Source: Salvia splendens | Lineage: Eukaryota > Streptophyta > Magnoliopsida > Lamiales > Lamiaceae | DNA length: 64,000 bases | Reading direction: 5' to 3' | NCBI RefSeq assembly: GCF_004379255.2 | Contig: NC_056034.1 | Span: forward strand, 8,558,501 to 8,622,500 | In this document: one piece after another, positions 36,016 through 49,149 of the stretch | How positions within the stretch are numbered: the first letter of the stretch is position 1 | Layout of the letters: every line of letters begins with the position of its first letter | Position numbers and translations under genes: made by a program | Notes under the pieces: model-generated | The model's database searches: none | The model's input: the letters and a program-made list of their open reading frames with translations, nothing else | What the model was told of the DNA's origin: nothing

Positions 36016-39000
36016 TCAACCAAAATCAAAATTCAACTTTTTGATGCATGGGAGCAATTTATCCACAGAAAGACATTTAGTACCCATGCCAGCAGGGTTA
36101 TTATCAGTGTGCACCTTTTGTAAAAGAACTTCACCTTTTTCCACAACATCTCTAATGAAATGGAACCTAACATCTATATGCTTAGTTCTATCATAGAAAA
36201 CATGGTTTTTACACAGTTGTATGATAGACTGACTGTCAGAATATAACACAGGAGCAGATTTAATAACCTTGAGTTCAGAAAGAACTTCCTTTAACCAGAT
36301 TGCCTCCTTCATAGCTTCAGTGATAGCTATATATTCTGACTCTGTTGTAGACAGAGCTACAATATGCTGGAGTTGGGATTTCCAACTAACACAAGACCTG
36401 CAAACTTGAAACACATAGGAAGTGGTTGAGTTCCTCTTATCCTACTCATTAGCATAGTTAGAATCCACAAAACCACACAACTCAACACATTGATCATGCT
36501 TAGAAAAACAGAGACCATACTTAGAAGTATTTTTTAAATATCTGAGCAACCATTTGAGAGCTTACCAATGCACATGACCTGGGTTTGACATGTATCTACT
36601 TAAACAAGAAACAACATAGACAATGTCAGGCCTAGTACTAACCATAAGATACATCATAGAGCCAATAGCATTAGAATAAGGGACCTTGTGCATAGCTTTA
36701 TTTTCATACTCAGTCTTAGGACAAAGATCCTTACTCAACATGAAATGGGCAGCTAAAGGAACAGAAGCAATTTTAGCACCAAGCATATGAAACTTTTCAA
36801 GAATTTTTTGCTCATAAGGTTCCTGGTGAAGAACCAGAGTAGAGGACTTCATATCCCTGAGGATATTGATCCCCAAAATCTTTTTTGCATCACCAAGATC
36901 TTTCATGTCAAAATTTTCACATAAAACAGATTGCACATGTTTAATAGACTTAATGCAATGACCCATGATCAGCATATCATCCACATAAAGCAGCAAGAAC
37001 ACAAGCACTTTATCAAGATTTTTCACATACAAACAAGCATCAAAGGTACACCTAACAAAGCCTAACTTCTGCATGCATGTATTAAACTTAATATTCTACT
37101 GCCTGGGGGATTGTTTTAAACCATACAAAGCATTTTTTAGCAAACAAACATGGTTGGGAAAGTTTGGATCCACAAAACCCTCAGGCTATTTCATATAGAT
37201 AGGTTTATCCAAATCACCATGAAGAAAATCAGTCTTGACATCCATTTGTTTCAATTCCCAATTAAAATGAGCACATAAGGCAAGCATCACTCTCACAGTA
37301 GTAAACTTAACCACATGAGCAAAAATTTCAGTATAATCTATCACCTCTTGCTGAGTAAAACCTTTTGCAACCAACCTTGCCTTGTAATCTCATCTTTCAA
37401 TTTAAACAACCACCTGCAATCAACCACAGAGGCACCAGGAGGCAAAGGCACAAGGATCCAGGTCTTATTAACAAACAGAGAGTGGATCTCATCTTTCATA
37501 GCTTTGAACCACATATCCCAAAATTTGGACTTTTGAGCCTGCTTATAAGACCGAGGCTCATTCCCATCAGATTCATACACATTAAAAGCTAAGGCAAGTA
37601 AATTCACAAATTGACCATATCGATCAGGGGGATTGACCACCCTTCTATCTCTATCTCTAGTCAATTGATAGCTGTGTAAATCTGGATTATTATTGGATTT
37701 TAGCTCATTGTCAAAAACATTTTCAGGATCAGGGTCTTGGTTCTCCTAGGGCTCAGGAGGGATAGGATCTGAGTTTATAGGGGAAGAATTCAACACCTGC
37801 TCCACCTCAGTCCTATTCATCCACTAATTAGACAAACCCCTTTTGGACAAGAGACACCTAACCTTTTCAAGTAAAGTCCTATTCATCCACTAAGCAACTC
37901 CATTTTGTTGAGGGGTGTAAGGAGTGGTTTTATGTCTCCTAATCCTAGATTTTTGATACAAAGAATATATTTGAGCATTGCAAAACTCAAGGCCATTATC
38001 TGTCCTAATGGTCTTGATACTTTTCCCAGTTTGATTTTCAATTAAAACCCTCTAATTTGAAAAAGTTTGAAAGACATCAGATTTGTGTTTTAAAAGAAAG
38101 CACCAAACTTTTCTTGAGAAATCATCCACAATGGACAAAAAGTAAACTGTCCCAGAGTGGGTAGTAACAGAGGCAGAGCCCCAAACATCCATATGAAGGT
38201 ACTCTAAGACAGAGTGACTGATGTTTTCAGTCACTGGGATAGGGAAAGAAACCCTGTGTTGCTTTCCCATCACACAAGTTTCACAAAAGGGAAGCTCATT
38301 TTTGAAATCCAACTCACTTAAAATTTCAGAGTTTTTCAAAAGTTTTAACCTCTTTTGACTCATTGCCCAAGTCTATTATACCACAATATAGTCTTATCCA
38401 TTTTAACCAGATTTACACTGTGATCATAACTAGTTAAAGGCTTAGCAGTACACACATACAGATTTCACTTTTTCACAGCTTTAAACAGGTATAACACACC
38501 CTTACAGATCTTCATAACACCCTGCCCCCACTTACCCTCAAAACCCTCAGATTCAAGACAAGAGCAAGAAAGCAGATTGTAACTCAGATCATGCACATAT
38601 CTCACATTGTTCAAAGTCAGCAAGTAACCATTCTCAAACTTTAACATCACAGTACCAATGCCAAGAATTTTACACTTCTTGTCATTGGCCATTGACACAA
38701 AAACATTTTCAACAGGTTTGAGCCTTATAAAAGTATCTTTGAATGGACATGTGAAAGGTGCATCTCGAATCAATTAGTCAATCATTCTTGGTAAAGAAAC
38801 ACTCAGAGGCAGAGTTCACAGAGAACACATCATGATTCATGAAGTATACACCATCTGAACCATCATCTTTCGCCAGATTAGCAACAGGTTCTAACTGATT
38901 GTTATTATTGTGATTCTTACCTTTCTTGGGTCTGGTACATTCTGCCTTGTAATGACTCACTTCACTATAATTAAAACATTTTCTTTTAAACTTAGGGTCT

Positions 39001-39685
39001 TCACTTTTAGACCTAGACCTGCCTCTACTATTTCTCTTACCATTTCCAGAAGAATTACTGCCATCCCCTCTTGATTTAGACCTCCCTCTCACATTCAAAG
39101 ACTTAGTTTGAGAGATTTAGAGTTATAGTTTTCTTTAATTTCCAATTCCTTAGATTTTAAAGAATTTATTATGAGGTCTAGAAGGGCACTATCCCTGCTA
39201 TACTTTATAGCTGCCTTGACATCACTATAAGTATCAGGGATATCATTCATGAGGGCTATGCAGGTATACTCATCAATAGTTTTATCTCCATACCTTTTAA
39301 TGTCCTGGACAAGTTTTGAAAATCTATCAACATTATCATGTATTTCCTTTGAAAAATCCAGTTTGAATTTAAAAAGCTTTTCAAGAAGGTACATTCTGGA
39401 TGGCATAGAAGTTTCAGTAAAGAGAGTATCCAATTTAGTCCACATCTGAGATGCCGATTCTATGGAATCAACCTTTCTGATCACAGAATCAGAAAGGTTG
39501 AGAATTATGGTTGACCTAGCTAATTCATTCATCTCAGCCACTTTCTTAGCAAATTCAATATCAGGGATAGTCCCCTCCATAGCTTTGAAAACTTACTGCT
39601 GAATTAAAATACACTTTATCTTTTGTTTCCAAATCACAAAATCATTTTTCTCATTGAAAGGGACAATACCAACAGGTTGAATCAT
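36016..39685 (-). pseudogene. Copia gag-pol coding region with multiple stops and frame breaks
   Basis: Read right to left: gag starts at 39685 and meets an in-frame TAA at 39593-39595, then continues to about 39095. The nucleocapsid region (39098-38778) has a zinc knuckle whose second Cys is replaced by Tyr (CFNYSEVSHYKAEC). Protease-linked sequence is at 38773-38465, integrase at 38363-38052 (CETCVMGKQHR, YFLSIVDDFSRKVW), reverse transcriptase at 37664-36562 (MDVKTDFLHGDL and the YVDD box LLLYVDDMLI) and RNase H at 36414-36016 (STTESEYIAI, SDSQSIIQLCKN). Breaks lie between most of these blocks. This is an ordinary plant retrotransposon relic. Confidence 0.9.
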
Positions 39686-40369
39686 TTGAAAAGAACTTTT
39701 ACACACACTAAAGAACCCAACACACAGAAGGCATAATAAGCAACTCTGCTTTCACAGATAGTGGATTTAAACAAGAAACAGTCAAAGAGTCCACTAGAAA
39801 TAGATATGCAGAGATTTTTCATGCAAGAAAACTCACAGATATAGATAACAACAAGCATACACAGGAGAACAACCCAAAGTGATCCCAAACACACTTTTAT
39901 CAAGTCCAGGGGAGTTCCTCCCTATCTGCCACGTGTACCCCTGCAAGAGGATTTCCCAGTTCACAATCACCCAATGTATGGGGGCACAGGGGGTCACTCA
40001 AGGCGGTTAAGGCACATGGTGGATAGGTAATTCACTCAAGACACAGAGACAAAGCTCTGAGATACACACTTTGAGTAACTGCAGTAAAACAAGCAAGCAA
40101 CGGAAGCAAGGAAAACTGTAAGCACCAAGATCATGCAAGAAAAAACAAGAGCACCGAAACCTAACCGCGGCCAGCGGTGTCTACCAGCAGCAAAAAAACC
40201 AAACCTGGAGCTAAGAAAGCATTAAGGAGAGGTTTCGCCAATTTACCTGAGCGGTTACCCTTCGTTAAGGTGTAACCGTCTTACCTCAGAGCCTATACCA
40301 GAGGCTGAGCTTTACTCTGAAGAGCCCACCTCATTTAATTTTGCGACCCGGCGTGCCCGAATGATCCCC

Positions 40370-40387
40370 ACGTGGCTCTGATACCAC
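40370..40387 (-). other. Primer-binding site of the copia element
   Basis: On the - strand, one base after the upstream LTR, the sequence reads TGGTATCAGAGCC. It is complementary to the 3' end of plant initiator tRNA-Met, the usual primer of copia elements. Confidence 0.9.
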
Positions 40388-41350
40388 TATAGGGATCAGA
40401 CCATTCGGGACTCACTAATTACCAGGACCTCTTTATTGATATTGAACTGAGATGGCTAATCTCAGAGGTACAAGCCAAGTACAATCGAGATATCTAGATT
40501 ACACACTAACTAAGTACAAGCTAAACCAATCAGAAACCCTAGCTCTAAGTCAGCCTTCCACCAGACATGTGACACCAAGCATCTTCTGATTCCAGCGCAC
40601 TTAGTAGAAAGATTAGTCTCACAAGAAAATGATCCCGAGGCATCTAAACAAGAAAAGAGACTAAGTCAGAGAATCGGGCCACGAATGGCTCAAGTCACAA
40701 CAGTGACTGCACTAGGCCTCAGACCTCCCCAATCCTCACTGCAAGTCACAAAGGAGAACACCGTTATATGAACCACTCAACCAGAGATCTGTGAAACCCT
40801 AGATCTCACCGGTCATCGCACACCACAACCATCTCAACACACAGATCCATCAAATACCTCACAGAACACAACCCTACACCAAAGAAACCTTCGCACAACA
40901 ACTTCAAGCACAAAGGATCGGTCACAGAAGAAGACCGAGCTAGGGTTTGAGAAGGAAACTGAAGAAGTTGCCTAACACTCAAACTAAACTGGTAGATCTA
41001 TTTGAAACTGCGAATCATTGGTAGAAACAAGAGCTTGAAGGAAATCGCTGGCTAAAACCGCCGGAAATCTAGAGAGAAGGTAGAGAGACCACAGAGGGTT
41101 TTATGAGAGAGAGAGAGAGAGTTCTAGAATGAGAGAAGTGAAGAGTCTAATTCTCACTTAACAAACACAAAAAATCAACAGCTCAAGAGAGGGATCCGGG
41201 TAGAGGTGCCATGTGGCATGCAGCCATAGTATCTAGTAAGTAACCGGGCCAGCCAGTGTTTGGGCCATAATATAATCACATGGGCTCAACAAATAATCAG
41301 CCCAACCAATTAATATTAGAAGCCCAAAGCAAGGAGTCTAATATTCAACA
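40388..41350 (-). repeat. 5' LTR of the copia element
   Basis: Upstream LTR in element orientation, partner of the copy at 34823-35791. It contains a CT/GA microsatellite (about 41106-41121) also present in the other LTR. Confidence 0.9.
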
Positions 41351-41355
41351 TTAGC

Positions 41356-42632
41356 AAAAACATGATTGTTTTTATCATCTCTGGGATATATTATGTTGTG
41401 ACATGTATAAATACAGTAGTAAAATTTAAATACAAATGATTTAATCAAGAAAGTGAACTAAGATTTTTGTTCCTTCGCCTCAGTCATTCAGAGGAGCCTG
41501 CTTAAAGCCTAAAATAGAGTTTGCCCCAATCAGATCAGTTTCCTATTAAAACATAAATCCTAATTATGTTGAATGGAATACCCTGTTGATAATCACTAGC
41601 TTCAGCGACAAAATTTTCTTTATATTATATGCATGGGCAAAATAATAACAAAGAAATATCACTACAAAAAAATTAGACTACTACTAGTATTTTTTTTAAG
41701 ATACAAAAATCGAGATGTAATGATCCGTGTTAGAAAATTTTAAAAAATAACAACAATTTAGAATACAAAAAAGCATTCTTAAATTAAAGACAAATTAACT
41801 CATAAACCTTTTGCTTTTTTTTGAACACTTTCATTTGTGTCCTTTAATTTTAATTGGGACAACAACAATAAAGATGATTTTAAAACGTTAGTAATATAAT
41901 TCAAAATTCAAATTAGCATTCTTAATTATGTTAAAAAAAATATCTTTAACTAATTTTTTTATCGTTGTATGTACATGTCTAAAGGAAAAAAGTATGGTGA
42001 TTTTTCTAATTTCTTGATCTTTACGCATTGTCTCAATAATTGGGGCTCGAATTAACGTCTCTCTTTCTCTCTCACACAGAAAAAATGCAAGTAAAATTTA
42101 ATGCGTTAAACTCCGTAATCAAATTTGGTTACTCTAAGCACAATGCAAATATTAACGATCTAAATAAAAAATACTAGTTCAAATTTTTATTGTGTTAATT
42201 ATTCGTAATTCTTTTCCAAAGGATGATAAATTAATGCGTTATTTGGATTGTATGTATCTTAATTATCTAAAACCACATTGATATTGATCAGTTTTGAAAG
42301 AGGCTAGGGGTCGGGAGAGTGTAAATAATTTATATTAAGACGGGATTTTAAAGCTTTATAATGTTAACTATGCATATTACTAATTTGATTACAAATAATA
42401 GATGGTGGATAAAATTTTTTGTTAAAATGACATATTTATAAAATAAAATTTCAAAATGATGAGAAAAATGTCATGATTATATTTCTAAGTTTTGAAATGT
42501 ACACTTATTAGGAAAAATGGACAATTATTCAAATGAGGGCGAATCACGACGACTTACTTTCTAATCGATAAATCAAATCAATTCATGTGTATGACTCGTA
42601 ATTGTAGAGTCTTGTAAGTGTATATAAAACTC
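41356..42632. other. Intergenic DNA, nothing firm
   Basis: AT-rich without genes. A CACTACAAAAAAATT motif at 41661 resembles a CACTA terminus, but no partner or subterminal repeats were seen. Confidence 0.4.
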
Positions 42633-42635
42633 TAA

Positions 42636-44664
42636 GGGCTCGTTTGATTGCCATGTTAGAAAATAGCAAGATAGTTATCTTAAGATAGTATTTTCTGGCC
42701 GAAAGTAAGATAGTGTCAGATAGTATTTTTATGATGTTGTTTGATTAATTAGATAGTGTTTTATAGATAAGATGTAAAATGACAAAAATGTCCTTATTAC
42801 CAAAGCTCTTCATTGTAAAATTTCCTTGCTTATTATCAGTATCTTCATAGCCATATTCTTGATTTCAATTCTCATGCATCGCCTTCGTCCAATCCCCAAG
42901 CAGCAATTGCTTTTCCATGAATCAAAATCCTAATGACTAAATAAAAGATTCAGCAAATGAACCCTAAAAAAGAGAACATTTCAGTCTGAAATCTGACCAA
43001 GTTACCAGAGCAAGTTCCAAATCCCTAACTCAAGACCTACCAAATAAATTGAACAAGTTCTAGGAGCAAGAAGAGGCCAAAACAAAAAGGTCATCACTGC
43101 CTCGAAAAGAAGGTTTGACGGCAGAGATGGTGCAACGAAGGCCGTGGGGAGGGTCCAACACTACCGTCAGACGCACTAAACTCTAGACGAAGAAATGATC
43201 GGCACCTAGGGCGATTCCAGTACGGAGAGTCAATGCGGAGCTCTCTAACAACACGAGCCACGGAGCGCGTGAGATGCCGGTGCAGAAGGGGAAGAGGAAG
43301 AGTGCGCCTCGTCCGGATTGTGAGTGAGGAAGGGACTATGGAGGAGGGAATTGTAGAAGAGATAGACGAGTTGTAGAAGAGAGAGAAATAAAGGGTGAAA
43401 GTGGGTGAGAGAAAGAGGAGTTGGAGAGAGAGTGAAAGGGGCAATAATGACTATTATGGATAAACAGTACACTATCACAGCATTTTGGTGGTATAGTGTA
43501 ATCTCTGATTTATGGTTAGTCAACCGAGCCTCAGCTGGCTTTGACCATTTTTTCGGGCTTAGAGTAGCAATAACAAGGCAACCAAACAGCATAAAAGCAT
43601 AGATAAAAGGGACTATCAAGGCCTAACATGGCAATCAAACAAGGCCTTAGGGTTCATTTGCTGAATCTTTTATTTAGTCATTAGGATTTTGATTCATGGA
43701 AAAGCAATTGCTGCTTGGGGATTGGACGAAGGTGAGGCATGAGAATTGAAATCAAGAATATGGCTGTGAAGATACTGATAATAAGCAAGGAAATTTTACA
43801 ATGAAGAGCTTTGGTAACAAGGACATTTTTGTCATTTTACATCTTATCTATAAAACACTATCTTGTTAATCAAACAACATCATAAAAATACTACCTGACA
43901 CTATCTTACTTTCGGCCCGAAAATACTATCTTAAGATAACTATCTTGCTATTTTCTAACATGACAATCAAACGAGCCCTAGAAAAGAGAACATTTCAGCC
44001 TGAAATCTGACCAAGTTACCAGAGCAAGTTCCAAATCCCTAACTCAAGACCTACCAAATAAATTGAACAAGTTCTAGGAGCAAGAAGAGGCAAAAACAAA
44101 AAGGTCACCACTGCCTCGAAGAAGAAGGTTTGACGGCAGAGATGGTGCAACGAAGGCCGTGGGAAGGGTCCCTCACTACCGTCGGACGCACTAAACTCGA
44201 GACGAAGAAATGATCGGCACCTAGGGCGATTCCAGTACGGAGAGTCAATGCGGAGCTCTCTGACAACACGAGCCACGGAGCACGTGAGATGCCGGTGCAG
44301 AAGGGGAAGAAGAAGAGGTGCGCCTCGTCCGGATTGTGAGTGAGGAAGGGACTATGGAGGAGGGAATTGTAGAAGAGAGACGAGTTGTAGAAGAGAGAGA
44401 AAGAAAGGGTGAAAGTGGGTGAGAGAAAGAGGAGTTGGAGAGAGAGTGAAAGGGGCAATAATGACTATCATGGATAAACAGTACACTATCACAGCATTTT
44501 GGTGGTATAGTGTAATCTCTGATTTATGGTTAGTCAACCAGGCCGCCTCAGCTGGCTTTGACCATTTTTTCGGGCTTAGAGATAGCAATAACAATGCAAC
44601 CAAATAGTATAAAAGCATAGATAAAAGAGACTATCAAGGCCTAACATGTCAATCAAACAAGGCC
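42636..44664. mobile_element. Rearranged compound Harbinger-like element
   Basis: The outer ends GGGCTCGTTTGATTG and, inverted, GGCCTTGTTTGATTG are flanked by TAA at 42633-42635 and 44665-44667. Inside, block A (42636 to about 42967) is followed by block B (to 43646, ending in a copy of the right terminus), then an inverted copy of A (43649-43978, ending GAGCCC), then a second direct copy of B (43981-44664). The order is A, B, inverted A, B. The paired reverse frames at 43094-43619 and 44016-44618 are simply the two B copies and have no protein family resemblance. Confidence 0.75.
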
Positions 44665-44667
44665 TAA

Positions 44668-45194
44668 ATTGTACTGCTAGTAGTAACTCAAAAAGTACTA
44701 TATCATTTTTTTTTCAAGTACTATATCATGTTAAATAGCACTAGATGAAATTTCTTACATAGCTAGGTAAATAGTTATAATACTTCATTTTAGTACCAGT
44801 AAGTGTACATTTTTTTTTCTATATGAGAGAGTGACGACTCAAAATTGAACAAGTAGAGAATATATAGAAATTAAAGGCAGATAGTTGTGCAAAGAAAGAG
44901 GAAAAGAAATATATTCCAGTATTACTATAGAAAGTATAAAAACTGGAAAATGTTGATAAATTAATAATGGAAAGAATGGGCCTCCCCCATCACTCCTCCA
45001 CCTCACCTTCACCATCTCCACTTCTTCTCCAAACACCTCTCAACTCTCCACCACCACTTCCGCCGCCGCCGCTGCTGCCCTACCAAACTACAGCATCCAC
45101 ACAAATACTAGTACATATTAAGTTTTCTTCATAATAACAATATACTGTATATCCAGCCTGTATACTGCATCGAGATAATTGGTGGAGTATATAT
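44668..45194 (+). other. Upstream region of the KNOX gene
   Basis: AT-rich, then pyrimidine-rich with CCTCACCTTCACC and a short (CCG)n tract (45058-45072), a likely untranslated leader. No promoter motif can be named with confidence. The compound Harbinger-like element ends only about 530 bases before the start codon. Confidence 0.4.
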
Positions 45195-48100
45195 ATGGAT
45201 GAAATGTATGGGTTTCATTCGGCGGGAGATTACTATGTTGACAAGGCGTTGATGTTTCCGGAAAATATGATGATGCCGGAGGACTACAATCACTACCACT
45301 ACCACTACCATTCTCCGATCAACTCTATCGCCGGCGACCACTGTATTCGGACTCCGATGTTGTTTAATTCTGATGAATTGGGGTTCCAGTGCTCTGTCGT
45401 ATCTCACGATTCCGCTTCTGTGAATGTCCAGAATCAAATAGATGAGGATGATTCCAGTTTGATCAAGGCCAAAATTGCTTCACATCCTTCCTATCCCAAA
45501 TTGCTCCATGCCTATATTGATTGCCACAAGGTTCAATTAAACTCAAATCACACTTTTATTAGTCACGTGTTTGATTATTTACTTATTTTGTGTGTGGTCA
45601 CTGGTCAGGTTGGAGCTCCCCCAGAAATAGTGTCTGTGTTGGATGAGATCAAGCGAGAAAACGACTTGTGCAAACAACACGCTGTTTCCCTTTGCACACA
45701 GACTGATCCTCACCTCGACGAGTTCATGGTCTCTCTCTCTCTGCACACGCACGCCTCACACTTCTTTTCCTTTCAAGTACACGGACACACACATATAATA
45801 GTTATTTATTTCCTTCAATTAATCGATTTTCTTCTTCTTTATATGAAGCAATCCTACCGCGACATACTGGTCAAGTACAAGTCGGATCTGTCGCGGCCTT
45901 TCGACGAAGCAACCTCTTTCCTCACCCAGATTCAAACACAGCTCCTCAATCTTTGCAATGGTACTCATCTCATAATCTCTCTCTCTCACACACCACACGC
46001 ACAAACAAGCGTTATGATTAATTGTCGTAGCCATTTATGAGCTAAGGACAACTGTGCTGCTGATTACGGAATATTCCCTGCGGAAAACCCTAGAATTCAA
46101 AGAAATTCTAAATCTGAATCCAAAATTATGTGTTTCGAATGTCCGTAACTATTCTAGGAAAGTGCAAACCTTAAACCGTTAAGACATCGTTTCTGCAAAC
46201 AGTATCACACCACTTTCCCCTTTTTTTCATCACTTTTTTTTCTGGGTTTCCGACTACTCCAACCGTGCCCATTTTTTTTGTCGTTTAACTTACTAATAAA
46301 CCCCTTTTTCCTTTTTCTACCTTCGTCTTTGTTTCATGTCAGGGGAAATTAAAGCTTTAAAATATACACATTCATTTGCTAGAGATTCTGATTTGACCTA
46401 TCATTGACCAGTGACGCGATTCACAGTACTACTCACTTCCCTTTTTCATTTTTCTTGCCACAGTAACATTTTTCTTTTATTTACTCACATACAATGTTGT
46501 TAGGTGCTTCTACTAAATGAGCAATTCATTTAGAAAGTGGACTTTAGGTTAAAATGGACTAATTTCACTTGTGTGCATAATATGTTGGCATAAAATGTGG
46601 CTCCATGTGTAAAATTGTTATGCCTCATAACTTATTATCCAATCAATTAATGGAGTTAAACTAATCCGGGAATTGATTAGTATAATAAATAAAGTGTCAC
46701 ATGAACATAAATTTAAAGACCGAGTCACGATTGACTCTTCTCGTTGACCCTCTTGTCTCTCTCTCACACACACACACTAGGTAGCTTGTTGGATAGTACT
46801 TGATTTCATAGATAAAATCATGAGAACTAGTAAAAGTGATCAGAAGGCTAGATAAGAATCTATTTATGCATGAATGACTGTCCCATGATAAAGATCTTAC
46901 AAATTTTATTTCACATGTTACAGGAAATTGAGGAGTAGTTGTTGCCATAATTATGATAAGGTGAAATTGAATTTATAAATTTGCATATATAGGTCTGGCA
47001 AAAATGAGATAGAGGCTCCAAGTTCCAACAAATCATGTGTTGAACGAGCGTGCATGAAATAAGACAAGATGTATAAATAACATGTGAAAAGCTTCAAGTG
47101 GTTTATTAGTTGGCAGTTGAAGGCCTTGTCTTCTATGTTTGTTGTAGTTGCTCCCTCCATTAAATGATTCTTAAAAGAAAAAGATGATGTACTTGCACAG
47201 AATATAACAATTCATCACTTAACTTATGAAAAATCTATCCTTGTCATAAGACTCCAATTACTATGAGAATCTCATCACATTGTTTAATTGCCATCTTTAA
47301 ATATTACTATACTCCTATATTGGATATGATTTTCTTGTTCCTTCCTTTTTTTTCACTTGTACATAGATTACCGAGCTTAAGCTATAGTAAATTGCAGTTA
47401 ACTACACTTGGGATCTGTTGCATGCACAAATCTCAGTCAGATTATATTGATTTTTTAGTTACAAAGAATCTGGGAATTTTGCAGGGCGTGGTGGTTATTT
47501 ATATATGTTGTGCAGCTTTAGATGTTGTGCTAATCCAATAATATTAGTTAATTAGTGATAACACGTAGATAGATAGATTAAGCTCGTTTTCGTTTGGTTG
47601 ACAACGAATCATTCTTTTAAGTTGGAAGTACAAGTTTATTTTCCAGATGTGTTAATTTCGGAGCACATTTTCACGTGCTTACGACACCAGTAACCTCATG
47701 GTGCTGTCTGCATTTGGAATTAATTTGATTCGCTTTTCTTGCTTTATCACTTTCTTGACAATATAATTTCTTGATCATCATCATCATCATTATAAACTGT
47801 TTTTCACGTGCCTGGCTTGGATTCTGTCAAAAAACTGAGAATATCTGCAATATTTGTGGATGTGCATTATTAGTCTATCAAAAATTGTGTTTTTGGTGGC
47901 GCCTTGTGTTGTTTTTACATATCTCAGTTTCTACATGCGTGTGTTGTGATTTGTGTGGTATGGTTTCTTTGTGCATTTTGGCCTTGCAGAACTGTCGCGC
48001 TCATTCGTTTCCATTTTGCTCTTTCATCTTCCCTAGTTTCATCAATAAATTGGCGATCTTGACTTTTCTTTAAATAAATAGATAATCCTTTTTTAAAGAG

Positions 48101-49149
48101 CCTTGATTTCAAACATGTTATCGGAGTGAGCCCAAATTGTGTTGCGCATATAGACCAATATTTTGATATTGAAAACACACATTGTGCATTATTGTAATTT
48201 AGTGGACTTAATTAGTGCCTACATCATACATACATTAGTACTAGTTACTAGTGAGGTGATCAAATTAAGTAGTTCAAATTGAGAGTGCTGTAAAAAAAAC
48301 GTAGTGAGGATGGAATGGGTAGGATGTGCATGAATTGGAAGGAAGTGGAACCTAGTGGAGAGTTTGGCCAAATAATTGAAGAGAGGAAAAGCTTTAAAGG
48401 GTAAAAACCCGGATAGCGCGGGTGGTCGTATATTCACATGGCCGCCCGGGGTTGACGCTGACGCACGGGCCCTTCCCTCTCTCATTCAAAATTCCAAGTT
48501 AAATTAAATTAAACACCAATAATGATTTATTTCATAGACGAATACGAGTATATAACAAGGTTTGATAATTTATATGTTTTGGGCCCATCACTAGTGATGT
48601 CAGAATTGAATCGAGGAAAATCGGTCGCCCCATATGTATTGACCGGTTTGGGGCCCAATACCAAAACATAAACATGAAATTAATTGTTGTTATTTGGGTA
48701 TAGATGATGGAGAAGGATCGGTGTGGTCGGAGGGGGAGTTGATACAAATGCAAGATGCAGAGACGAAGAGGGAAGATCGGCAGTTGAAGGATAAGCTGCT
48801 GCGGATGTACGGCAGCCATATCAGCAGTTTGAAGCTTGAATTTTCTAAGAAGAAGAAGAAAGGGAAGCTGCCAAAGGAGGGGCGCCAGACTTTGCTCGCT
48901 TGGTGGAATTTGCACTCCAATTGGCCCTACCCTACGGTTTCTTTCTCTCCAATTCTCTCTGTAATTTGATTCAAAATCGGATTGATTTGATTTGCAATTT
49001 TGTAGGAATCGGATAAGATTGCGCTTGCTGAGACAACGGGTCTGGATCAGAAGCAGATTAACAATTGGTTCATAAATCAGAGGAAGCGCCACTGGAAATC
49101 GCCCCACAACATGCTTGCGGTTGCGGATAGGATCACCACTCCACATTAA
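45195..49149 (+). CDS. KNAT2: Class I KNOX homeobox transcription factor, KNAT2/KNAT6-like
   Basis: TALE homeodomain regulator of meristem maintenance and organ boundaries, acting in the nucleus with BELL partners. Exons: 45195-45530, 45609-45728, 45849-45960, 48704-48936, 49006-49149; they join to 314 residues. Seen: N-terminus MDEMYGFHS as in KNAT6, a His/Tyr stretch (YHYHYHY), KNOX1 from about 88 ([17 protein letters not shown]), KNOX2 from about 148 ([16 protein letters not shown]), ELK domain near 213-234 ([19 protein letters not shown]), then the homeodomain with the TALE Pro-Tyr-Pro loop and recognition helix [13 protein letters not shown]. Intron 3 is 2743 bp, much longer than the others. 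Class I is clear. KNAT2 versus KNAT6 is undecided by protein; the adjacent CRK2-like gene favours the KNAT2 locus. The C-terminal tail is short. Confidence 0.92.

Larger units (their letters stand above)
34823..41350 (-). mobile_element. Full-length Ty1/copia LTR retrotransposon, defective
   Basis: Two LTRs of about 966 bp (34823-35791 and 40388-41350) are flanked by the 5-bp duplication TTAGC (34818-34822, 41351-41355). Read on the - strand the LTR begins TGTTGAATATT and ends CCCTATA. Directly after the upstream LTR is the primer-binding site TGGTATCAGAGCC, complementary to initiator methionine tRNA. The domain order gag, protease, integrase, reverse transcriptase, RNase H is that of Ty1/copia. 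Over the first about 120 bases the LTRs differ at about eight positions, so the insertion is not recent. Several stops and frame breaks make it inactive. Confidence 0.93.

Noticed and set aside
41661..41690. CACTA terminus
   Set aside because: Only the first 15 bases fit. No subterminal repeats and no partner end were found.
43094..44618. Pair of similar 88-124 residue frames on the - strand, a possible duplicated gene
   Set aside because: They are the two B blocks of the compound Harbinger-like element, are leader-like in composition and match no family I know.
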